A stretch of 64,000 nucleotides of DNA, from assembly GCF_018873765.1 (NCBI RefSeq), contig NC_057925.1, forward strand, positions 59,532,970 through 59,596,969, written 5' to 3'. The notes under the pieces are model-generated. The model was not told the DNA's origin. It did no database searches and saw nothing but the letters and a program-made list of their open reading frames with translations. Positions 34,999-45,811 of this stretch are shown piece after piece. Position 1 is the stretch's first letter, and the number at the start of each line of letters is the position of its first letter. The position numbers were made by a program, and so were the translations under genes. The DNA comes from Telopea speciosissima. Taxonomy: Eukaryota > Streptophyta > Magnoliopsida > Proteales > Proteaceae.

Positions 34999-35406
34999 AT
35001 GGCTAACCAACCAAACCTTTTAGAGACACTTAACTTTCTGAAGGAGCAGATAGCTGCAATGAATGGCCAGATTGGTGCCCTGAGTACGAAGATAGATGGA
35101 ATTGATGAATCTAAAATCTCAATCGAATAAATTAATTGCCGAGCATTGTTGAACAACTCTCGGGCTTCGTTTGATGTAAAGGTTGAATGGCTTTGCAACA
35201 AGTACGGGCAGACTCCACGCTTTCCTCAGGTCACAAAATCCCAAGCCTTGTTTGAGCTTGATGCACCACAAGTCACTTTTCTGCTGGATTTCTACGGACT
35301 ACAGATCGAGAATGTTGAAACGAATGTTGTTGAAGGGAATGTTGCTGAGTTGCGTGTTGCTCAGTTGCGGAAGCAACTTGCAATATTCTTAGGGTTAGTT
35401 AGATGA
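34999..35406 (+). pseudogene. small protein-coding frame interrupted by one in-frame stop
   Basis: From ATG at 34999 a frame reads MANQPNLLETLNFLKEQIAA, meets TAA at 35128-35130 after 43 codons, and continues open in the same frame to a stop at 35404-35406. The first part is a likely coiled coil; the second (KVEWLCNKYGQTPRFPQ, FLLDFYGLQ, RKQLAIFLGLVR) looks protein-like but is not recognised. A donor at 34921 and an acceptor ending at 34993 suggest a 5'-UTR intron. A single nonsense change in an otherwise open frame points to a recent pseudogene, a sequencing error or two short ORFs. Confidence 0.5.
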
Positions 35407-36089
35407 AGGGAATGTTTCTGAGTTCATTAGAATCGTCTGTTATTAGAATAGTTTTTATTTCAGTCTTCAACTTTATTCTGTTCTTCTCTGTTTATTAATT
35501 CCAGATCTTAGATCCTTTACTTCATGTGCATATTTTTTCAATTCTGTTGGAAGTTCAAGTTATTCTGTTGGTTTTGTTTCTTGATCTTGAACTTCAGATT
35601 TAGACTCAGTCAATCATTGTCAAATTCTGTTTTAAGAATCAGTACTCAAGATCCAAATTAAACTCAGTCAATCATTGTCAAGTTCTGTTTTGAAATCCCA
35701 AAAGACTGAGTTTCCATTGCAAATATGTAGAACAGTGCTTGTCTAGTATTTCTTTCTCCTGGTGTAATGGAAACAAACCAGCAGCTAAGACCTTGAAAGG
35801 AAAAACAAAGGTTTAAAACTGTTGAGTACGAGACCGGTCTTCAATGATTCGGATTTAATTCTGATTCGAATAGTCCCAGAATCAGTTTGACTCAGCCTAA
35901 ACCTGCCAGATTCAGCTGGACCCAGCCTAACACGGTTGAACTCAGTGGGCAAAAACTAGAGATCTTATAGCTAGCAGCCTAAGCACCATGGCTTCTTTTC
36001 TTTTTTTTGGGTGTTGGGGGGGGGGGTGGGGGTGGGGACACCATGGTTACATCACATTGTAAGCTTTATCTACTATACCATTTTTATTA
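35407..36089. other. intergenic, nothing recognised
   Basis: Contains a near-duplicate of AAACTCAGTCAATCATTGTC (about 35602 and 35659) and a G homopolymer at about 36017-36026. No exon. Confidence 0.45.
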
Positions 36090-36389
36090 TTAAAAATAGG
36101 CAAATTTACACATACCCCCCTGAGGTTTAACTAAAGGATATTTTCACCCCCCAGGTTTGAAAAATTCTGTGTACCCCCTGAGGTTTGCAAACGATAACAG
36201 ATAGGTCCATTCCGTCGGTTCATGACTAATACTGTTAAAAAATAGACTTGAACTGACGGAATTGCCCTTCTAAGAAGAACCCAAAAAAAAAAAAACCTGC
36301 AACTCATCTGCCCTTTTGGGGAAGATGAGTTGCAACCATCCCAGCCCCATTGATTCGTTAAAACATTTGCTACTCAATCACTTCTCTTC

Positions 36390-36726
36390 AACCTCTTTGC
36401 TTGAACCGAATCATCTGCTCCGGTAGAAGGAAAGCAGCAAGCGTTCTCTTTCAGCTGTTCCAGTGCATTATTCAAAGCCACAACCATGGCCTCGTTCTCT
36501 TTAGCGACTTTTTGCCAAGTTTGGTTCTCCATTTCTACCCTTCTCAAGCATTAGCTCTATTGTTCTTTTGGCCGCTCTTGCAATGTCTTCATCCTTCCGT
36601 TTCAGTAAGCTCAACGCCTTTGATTCCATCTTTTTTAGAAGGGTAGCCATTTGTTGATTCCTTTGTTCATGTAAAGCTGATATGAATCTCTCATTCTGTG
36701 TTTTTTCCCACCAAATAAACAGAACT
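36390..36726 (-). pseudogene. captured fragment of a BOI-like RING E3 ligase gene (coiled-coil part only)
   Basis: Minus-strand frames read EKTQNERFISALHEQRNQQ, then KALSLLKRKDEDIARAAKRT, and after a frameshift ENQTWQKVAKENEAMVVAL and LEQLKENACC. This is the coiled-coil segment that precedes the RING finger in BOI/SBP1-type plant E3 ligases. The RING cysteines are missing. A T-rich tract ending GTTTCAG directly before the fragment could act as a splice acceptor, joining it to the patellin exon. Confidence 0.75.
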
Positions 36727-36757
36727 GAAACATCAAAATAAGATACTGTAATCAATC

Positions 36758-37848
36758 CTATACAGAACAATCAATAAAAAAATAGATGCAGTTCCTTTTT
36801 ACCTGTAATAGAATAAAACGATCAATCTCCAATGCTTGCCTATCAATCTGAGCAGCTAAACCTAGGTCTTCCTCAAGAAGGGTCTCAATTCCAAGCTCTT
36901 TCCTCCATGCCATCGTATTCTTGATCATGGTGAACGCGTCCTTCACCTTGAAATCCATGGCACGAAGGAATTTCAGAAGGACCACATTGCTCCGCTCGTC
37001 GGCAAGCAAAGGGATTCCCCATATTGACACCTCTTCTGGTGGTGGTGGTGGCAGCGCAACAGCGTCGGTTATCTCTTCTTGTTTTGTTTCAGCAGGTGCG
37101 GCGGCGGCCTCTACCTCCCCTTCCTTTTCCGGAGCCGCCACTGCAGTTTCCTCAGTCGGTGCTACAGGAGCAGAGACGGCTATGATGGTGTCTTCAATGG
37201 CTTCAACAGTCTTAGCGCCATTGTCATCAACGTAGGTTATCTTCTCAACCACCTCTGTAACCACCACGACTGCTGGTTCCTCAGCTTCGGGTGCCGATGC
37301 TAGTGGTGTCACTTCATCCGGCTTCTTTGATGGTGCTTCTTTCTTCTCCTCCACCATGTCCGAGACCAGTACCGACTCTGCAACTTTACTAGCCTCCGTC
37401 TTCGGGGGCTCTTCCATGATCGTCGGTACCGACGTTTCTTCAATAGCAGTTGGCTTTTCCTCTGCAGGGGCAAAGGCTTCTTGAATCTCAGCCTTCTTCT
37501 CTTCCTCCTTTGCCGCCGGTAGAGGAGCAGTGAACTCATGTTTGTTAAGTGCTTCCTAGATAAGTTGCTTTAACTCTTTGAGGGCTTTCTTCTCTGGGTC
37601 AGGAAGATTGGAAACAATGTTACTCACCTCCTTAAAAGAAGCAGATTGAGCTATGGTCTCCTCCTCAGCAACCTTTGGCTTCTCAGCCTCCGCGGTAGCA
37701 GTAGCAGAAACTTCTTCGATGAGGGTGGGTTTGGTTGACTCGTGACCTCCGGCACCGATGGTGGTGGTGGTGCGTCTTTCTCAATCGCAATTTTCTCTGT
37801 CTCAACTACAACGACTTCCTCTGCTTTCGTTTAGGTTTCCTCTGCCAT
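36758..37848 (-). pseudogene. PATL: captured fragment of a patellin gene (N-terminal part)
   Basis: From ATG at 37846-37848 the minus strand reads MAEET then a stop. The frame then gives recognisable patellin features across shifts and stops: an acidic, alanine/valine-rich region, LPDPEKKALKELKQLI, ALNKHEFTAPLP, a second acidic region, and the start of the CRAL-TRIO N domain (LPPPPPEEVSIWGIPLLADE, VVLLKFLRAMDFKVKDAFTM). It ends after ILLQ at a GTAAAA donor, so exon 1 plus a little intron 1 were taken. Patellins are Sec14-type phosphoinositide-binding proteins of the cell plate and plasma membrane. The Sec14 and GOLD domains are absent. A 219-codon frame beginning MEEPPKTEAS remains open. Confidence 0.85.
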
Positions 37849-38219
37849 GGTTGAGAGTAGAGAGTGATGGTGAAGATGGTGATGATTCGGTAGATTCAAT
37901 TCTGGCAAAGAGGTTGAAGAGGAGTGATTGAGTGGCAAACGTTTTAACGAATCAATGGGGCTAGGATGGTTGCAACTCATCTTCCCTTTTGGGGAAGGTG
38001 AGTTGCAGGTTTTTTTTTTTTTTTGGGGTTCTTCTTAGAAGGACAATTCCGTTAGTTCAAGTTTATTTTTTAACAGTGTTAGTCATGAATTGACGGAATG
38101 GACCTATCTGTTACCGTTTGCAAACCTCAGGGGGGTACGTAGAACTTTCCAACCCTGGGGGGTGAAAATATCCTTTCGTTAAACCTCAGGGGGGTATATG
38201 TAAATTTCCCTCAAAAATA

Positions 38220-38852
38220 TCTTGAAACTTCAGCTACCATTAGCACAGATGAAAAGCATATTAGCCTGACTTGACCAAGATATTGAACAAAAGGTTATCC
38301 AAATAATTACCACAAAATTGGCTATTATGATTGGCTGTGCACTAATACAAAAGATTGCTGAATCAAGCACAATGCAGAACACATCCATGCAATTGATTCA
38401 GGCCATTAAATGGCTTGGTTACTAAAATACCTCCTTAGAAGTTCGTGCAATGGATGAATAGGAAAAGATTCTCTCCAATGGATCAAATATTAATATCACT
38501 ATTGCAAAATATATACAGAAGCTTTCTTCAAACAGCCATCAAAATCTGAGCAATGTATTCCAAGCAGTTCTTTTATCAATTGGTGTCCCCCCCCCCCCCC
38601 CACCCCAACCACCCCACGGTCGGGAACATGTTACCATATCACCGTACTGCTTTAGGACCTACAAAATTGCGTACTAGTACCATGGAAAAAAGTCAAGGAA
38701 TACTGACTGTCCCAATCAGATTGCTTGTAGGATCACCTGGTTCGAAAACAATGAACCTGAATGGAACTTTTCTTGGAAGTGATGTCCCACAGATGCCTGC
38801 CACTTCTGCAATATATCCATTTTTAAAGCTTCACACACCTTGTAATGCCTGC
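38220..38852. other. 3' flank of the WD40 gene
   Basis: Lies between the Pack-MULE and the WD40 stop codon. A C homopolymer interrupts it at about 38587-38600. A minus-strand frame at about 38640-38830 (AEVAGICGTSLPRK) is open but not supported by splice signals or a known family. Confidence 0.4.
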
Positions 38853-41800
38853 TCAAATTGGTGAGTTTTCGAACTCCTCAACAGCTACTAAATAAGAGAA
38901 CCCATCATTGCTTGGGCTATAATTACTAGGATGACACTGGCGCCTTTGAGAGATCACTAACAAAGAGGATCGCTGAAATCAAACAATCATTATTACTCTA
39001 GTTAATCTTCAGAATTATTTCTTAACATGAATTCAGGACTATGCGTATTTGATAAGGATTGATTACTTTGAAGAACTAACTTTTTAGCTTCTATTAATAT
39101 GTTCTTTCGCTGCCAGGTGTGATGTTTAGATGATTTATAATAAACCACATGAGACCATATTCTAAGTATTTTAAGGAAACAACCAAAATCCATGGTGTAG
39201 TTCTTATATGTCAAGGGAGATTATAAGTGAAACAACAGATGCATGTAATCAACTAGTGGAAGAATAAATGCATCCATATACCATCTAGTTTCTAACCAGG
39301 AATAGAAACGGATTAATGTTTACAATACAAACCTTCGTTCCAGCTATGATGGTAGAATTGATCGGGTGAGCAGCACAAGCAGTAACACCTTCTGATAAAG
39401 GAACAAATTTGTTTCGACTGTTCTGCTTTTCTTCCTTAGAAATGCATTGTGTGTCCTCACTAGAGGGGAAGGAGAAGGAAAAAAAGAAGAGTAAGCAGCT
39501 ACTTTCAGTATTCATAACAAACTTGAAAGCATGCTAAAAGGCAAATATAAACAAGATACAGTAAACTAAAATGTCAAGAAAGAATAACATTTTACCCTTT
39601 CTGATGTGAAAAAGAAAAGTGGTAGATTTAAGGAAGTCCAAAATTGTGTCAAATGTTTCAAGCTATGAACTTCTAGAAGTATTAGTATTTGCACCAGGGA
39701 AAAAACAAATCCATGCAAATTAGGTTTATAAATATGGGTCTGGCTTCCTCACTTGAAATCCACATGGCAAGCTGAGCTAGGGCCTGGATAAAAATCTAAA
39801 AGATGAACCCCACTATCAGAGGATGACCCAACTGCATAGATCTGCACCAGAAGACATAATTTATTTTAGAAAAAAAAACATACACACCTGAGCTAGCTTG
39901 AGGTAGCATACTTACAAATTTTGACAAATGATTTACTATTGACAAAAGGAAGCTTCTTATTATAAAACAATTGTTTGCACATTAAGCTTCCTATTTACAG
40001 TACTCAATCAGATATTTGAGTCTTGAGATATTATAAAGAAGACAGCCATTACTAATGAAAATATGGAAGGATTGCAAATGATTTCAATGAATGATCCTTT
40101 GGGTATATTGGAACACCAGGTAGTCAAGGCTGAATTGCTTATGGACCTTGAGATCCAAAAAATTTAATGAAGGAAAATGAGATCAGTGGTGTACGTGCAA
40201 ATTTCAGGAACTGAAAAATGAGGATGATGTAGGGAATGGAATGCCAGCTTAGGAGTTTGAAGCATTATTGCCAATGAGATCCAAGACTGCAGAATTAGGC
40301 TTTCTAAACTTTAGTCTTTAGGAGTTGCATAGAAATATGAATACAAGGAAAGTTTTATGACAGATGGTATCCTATTAGAATTAGAAAAATAAGCAAGATA
40401 ATGGCTTATCGTGGTTAACTAAGTTGTTCAAGAGGCTGAATAAAACATAGTGGTCCGCAAGAATTCGGGCAAAGCACACCATCCACCCGTTTGTGAGAAT
40501 GAGAGATATTCAAAGCTGCACCAGTAACAGCTGAATCAAGCTTATGGCTGCAATTGGAACTTTGGGAGAGAGCGATTGAGCAACGACTAAATAAGAAACT
40601 AGAGTATTGAAAGATAACACATAAGGAACTAAATCAATCTATCAATACAAAGTTAAAACTCATTCTGAATAAATGAAGGTTCTTAGTAGATACTGCTTTT
40701 ATTTTCAAAAGATGTCCAACTCGAATATGTCAAATGAAGCATTATCACACTCAAAAACCTTAACACCACTTACTGATAAGCCATGTGGCATTAGACCATA
40801 CAAGAAGGACCCAAGTTTACTTTTTCATGACCATTCCTGATATAGTAATGCTCCAGTGGTGATCTAAAATAGCATAATATCACCCTGCCAAGTAGTTTAG
40901 GTTTTCTAATGTCACATTAGAGAGTTGGCCAGGTTGTAGGGCTAAATAGAAACCTTCTAAATGTTTTCTCTATGCAACTGGGTAAATGAAAGCCCTAGTG
41001 ATGTAGATCCCATGTCTGGCCTACACTACCAAAGAAAGAAGAAGAACCAAACTTGAGGGCCAGGACCAGCAGCAACAGCCCCATTGAACTAGGTTTAATG
41101 GGCCAGAATTGGACCAGGTCAAGCCAGACTATCAGGGCTTCTAGAAGCCCCAAAATCTGCTGCACCGATTTTGGTACAGCTGGTCTTTGACCAGTCAAAC
41201 TTCAGCTGCTGCTTAGTTAGTTGCTAGTTATGTTTTCCTTCCTTTTTAGTATCATTGCTTGTTTAGAAGGCTGGATTCTATAAAGCCTTATTAGTTTCTA
41301 TTTTCAGTCAGTTTCTATTTCCTACCTTCCATTTTTGTAAGCTTGCCTGAGCTATTAAATTGGCACCCATTGTATGGAAGGATTACCAATTGATGAATGA
41401 AATTTACAAGCAATGTTTGCACACTATTCTGAGAGAGAATCCCTTTTTCAACAGCTGGGATAGCTGTGGGTGAGAGACCCAGGGCTGAGACTGCCCAACC
41501 CTTACCCACCTCCATCTCGAGCTCTCTTTTCTCCTTTGTTTGTGATCCCTATTGCTGCCTATCAAAGACTACTTCTCCATCAGTTTTGCATCTGCTGAGT
41601 CCCAACTGTGGTGCTAGAAGATTGTCATCAGTACTGCTGAAGATCAAACAACAAAGGTCCTCTTTTCAGTCCAATCGAGCTCTGTTGTAACCTGGAGTTT
41701 TCTGCAGAAATCGATCCACTATTGGTGACTCTCCTATGTTCTGTTCTCTAAAGGATTTTAGGGTTTTATTCAACCTTCAAAAAGGGCTGCTCGATCTCAG

Positions 41801-44800
41801 TTTGGGCTTCTTTTACTTGCTGCTGCTGCTACTTCTGTAATCCCCTAGTGAGTACCTAAAGTTCTCTCCATTCAACCCTAATTCTCAGTTGTAGGTTGAT
41901 TACTTCTTCTGTTAAAATCTGGTTTGTTCTTCCTCAGTTCCTTGGAGTTTGAGGACTGTTTGGGACTGTTGCCTTCGGTAGATAGTCTGACATTACCTAA
42001 AAAAGGAGAAAAAGTAGGATCATTTATACTCCAATAACTAGTGCTCTCACCATATTGCTCACTCTGAGGTTTCATCTTGCCCACAAAGTTCAAGAGTCAT
42101 GAGTTTTCACTTTGTCTTATCTAGCATGATTAGTTTGAGCATTGGTGATAAAAGATGCCATGTCATACATAGTTTCACTGAACAAAGAGATGAACCTGCT
42201 AATCACACACTATTTCCTTCAAATCCTATTATTACAGTGGAAAGATCACAGAATAAGAAATTCATGTATCACTAGCAACGCAATAATGTAGTAAAGGTCA
42301 GATACATCCAACGACAGGGGGAAAAAATCCTACTGAACATGTTGTTAGCCATGATGGTTTTCTCAAGTATGAATAACCAGATGATATGTCTGCTCCATTC
42401 CTAACAATCCAAAAGTCACAGCAAGATTGATAATTAGTGGCAGGAGAAAAGATAGAGATGAAGTAATGATATTCTGCTTGATATCAAAAAATTGCCAAAC
42501 TTTTACTCACAACCAAGCAGGAGGTGGGCAATGCATGTGAGTAACTTCAAAATTATTGGTATCCAGAACACCTGACCTACACAAACAACAAACGATTATA
42601 AGAAGCAAATTCACTACAATTAAGTACCGGCAGAAGCACATCATCTTATACTAGAGATCCTCAAAGTTGAAAGTATTAGCTTGGATCATTGAAACAACGA
42701 ACAGCTAATATTTCATGCCAACCAAAAAAAAAATGGTCGACAAACACCGCCACAACATTTCATAAAAATACAAAGAAAATGATCTTAGTCTATACACAGA
42801 CCAAGCAAGGAGAAAGTTTGTGGTGCTTCACATTTTGGTACAGATTTCAGATCAATAAAGCTCTACATGTTCAACTTGAATATTGTTATTGAGAAATCAA
42901 TGAATGCTGTAAAAAACATTTTAACTTAAAATAGAAGCCAATCACTCCCAACAATGTCATTTAGAGTATTTACATTTTTGCAGGAACACAGGCCAAGTAG
43001 ATACTCAAGGTGCTGTTCCGGATATTTGGCATTTAAAAAAAAAAAAAAAAGAGGAGGGCAACAGAATACTAGCTCATGTTTCTTTCCACGAGATGAAATC
43101 TGGAAACTTTATCCGAGCATGACTATAAGAAGTTCACAATTTATTAAGAACAAGCCGTAGACGATAAAATCCACAAACAAATATAACAGAGTTTCTCAAA
43201 CAGGCTATCATACCACTTGGAGCTCGCTCTCCACTCTTCAGTCTGAATAAACAAACACAAAAATTATCTATCTAGTTATTATATGTTCTCCAAGTCATTA
43301 CTACAATGAACAGTCGAAAGTCCTACTTATTTGGGTCCTCTCTTGAATTTTTAAGCAGCAGCTTTCATTGGTCATCATTAATGCTTAAGCAAAAATTTTA
43401 TGTAGCCACACGTCCTGTTCCATCAATTCTATTTTCCAATCTTTCCTCATTTAATCCACATCCCTCATTGTTCTACGGTCATGGAAGACAGTACAGTTAT
43501 GAAAATATTGAATACTGATTCCTACAATGTCCATTGTGCTTTCTTAGCCATCAATAAACTGAACTCAACTCAACTCATCTCATCTCAACTAGGTGTTTCC
43601 CTAACTAAATGGGGTCATCTACACACATCTGTTTATCCATTGAACTCTGTTAAAAGCCATTTTTGTGTGAACCCAACGCCATTTATATCTCTTCCCAAGT
43701 CATTTTTGGTTTACCCCTTGGAAAATCTCACTAGACTAACAAGATTTAGAAATAGTGTGCCATACTGCCATTGGCTCCTATAAGAAATTCCAAACAATGA
43801 AATGAAGCAAAACATTAAATCATTCCCTGACCCCTGTGTCTTATCCTAGCCTACCATCCATAGATACTAAACACTGCTATCCTGCATGGCATAAGGCAAG
43901 TTTTGAAGTTGGTGCTTATCCCATTTGAAAAATAGTTTTGGCATGAAATATTACCTGCTTTCTTACAAATAGGTATGAACAAAAATTCCTCTAAGAGTAA
44001 AATAATGACATGCAATAGTAAAGGAATATAACAGATCATTAAAAATCCTGGCTTATTAATAGCAGGATCATGATCAACTTGAAGTACCGCGACACAAAGC
44101 AATGAAAACTTTAAAAGAAATAAATATTGTATGTGGAAAATGATCAATTTCCGAAACCTACCAACCATCATCAAGATGGAATGCTAATTGATATGGACAA
44201 GATGGGTCGAGATCAATTGAGTGTATTTCCTTTGATAAAATTTCTGATTGTGCCTGCATGCAAAATATAGAAAAGCTGTTGAGGAGTCTATAGACTATTA
44301 AGGCTGAACAGTAACTTGTATGAGTCAAGTATTTACAGATTTGGAACTACACTCACAGAGGAAGTTTCTGATATAATTAACAGGAGAACAGATCCTCTGC
44401 TAACGCTGGTTCCTTCTCATGTTTACTAATGCCTTTGAAAGGCATGAAAAAGAATACACACATGGGATCTGGTGTTATTAGCCGTCTCTACATATGGCTT
44501 TTTATGCTTTAGATGCCATACAAAAATGAAGAAAACAACTTGAAAAAAACACTGGACGCATATAGACCTAACCCAGTCCAAATAAAACACTTTAATAACA
44601 ATTAAAATAAAGAAATAAACTCTAACTAGATTAACTGATAAAGTAAATCTCGTATTCCTACCTCTTACCCATAGTTTAGGCCCATTAAAGTGGTTTATTA
44701 CAATAAAAACCCATCGGACCAAAGGCCCAACATGTGTAGAATGCAACCCAATGCTTATTTCCAACTAAAATAAGCCCATTTATGTGATTTATTTGCATCA

Positions 44801-45761
44801 TGTAAGCTCTCTACTAAGCCAATTACAGGCTTCTGGCTTCCAGAGAAGCTATGAATACACGCAAGGCCTTCAGGCCATCCCAATTATTTGAAGGATTTAA
44901 TCAAATTTTGCAGTCTTATTCTACTTGCAAGTCCTTTTCACAGTAGTATTCTTCAGAAACCTACTGATCTGTTACCAGAATTTAATCAAATTTTGCAGTC
45001 TTATTCTAATTGCTGAATTAGTCCATTAATTACAGTGCCAGAACTATCTGACCTAAATTGCTGAAGTTATTAAATTTTCTCTGTTTTCTGTTTTTATAAT
45101 TACAACATGCGATCTTGTTTGAGCTAATCCCCTACTGGATTTCCTGGTTCGGGATTAGTCTCTTTACATGGATCATGGATGCTGGGATGAAGTACAAGAC
45201 CAAAAAGAAACAAGAGAACATTATTTTTTAACTGAAAAGGATGGAGAGCAATTATATAATAACTATGCATACCTTCAAGGGCCTGATTTTCTCTAGCAGT
45301 GATGCTAGCTTCAAAGATGCTAGAGGAGGATGACTAACCTGGATGAGAAGAGAAATCAAATAATACATATGGTAAACCTTTCATTCATTTACATGAGATT
45401 CAACTAAAATTTACTGCAAGAATACCGTAAAAGGCAATCTAAAGGTTAATGATGTTGAGTTTTTCCTTCTTTTTTTTTTGGGCCCCCTCTTATTTGTTGA
45501 AAAAGCAAGGGCAAATAGACATGCTTCAAGGAACGAATTTTGACAATTCCTAAAAGTAGAAAGATTATTAATGCATAACTGTAAAATGGTATCAAGTAAG
45601 ATCTATTTATATTATCCATGTGTTTGGATAAAAATCCTGAGCATAACCTTGAATCATTCATGCAGGCAACAAAACATGTTTAACATGACATAATTTAGGT
45701 TCAAGACATGCACAGCCAAGGATTCAACATGCCAGAGTCTTGGGCATCACATCTCTGAAGC

Positions 45762-45811
<50 letters not shown>

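Larger units (their letters stand above)
36099..38210. mobile_element. Pack-MULE with long inverted repeats carrying two host-gene fragments
   Basis: Terminal inverted repeats of about 300 bp start GGCAAATTTACACATACCCC (left) and GGGAAATTTACATATACCCC (right, opposite strand) and stay alignable to about 36405 and 37905. Each arm contains an internal hairpin (AACTCATCT...AGATGAGTT). Flanks TTAAAAATA (36090-36098) and TCAAAAATA (38211-38219) are a 9-bp target duplication with one mismatch. The interior holds no transposase but pieces of a patellin and a BOI-like E3 ligase, both on the minus strand. This is the definition of a Pack-MULE: a non-autonomous Mutator-like element with captured host DNA. 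Confidence 0.9.

Noticed and set aside
38640-38830. Minus-strand frame reading AEVAGICGTSLPRK just 3' of the WD40 stop codon
   Set aside because: It looked coding, but no splice site links it and the WD40 terminal exon ends cleanly at 38853; kept as probable 3' flank.
43212-43241. Possible micro-exon of the WD40 gene (TEEWRASSK)
   Set aside because: Exons 44162-44253 and 42511-42576 already join in phase (TG|G, Trp), so this exon is not needed.
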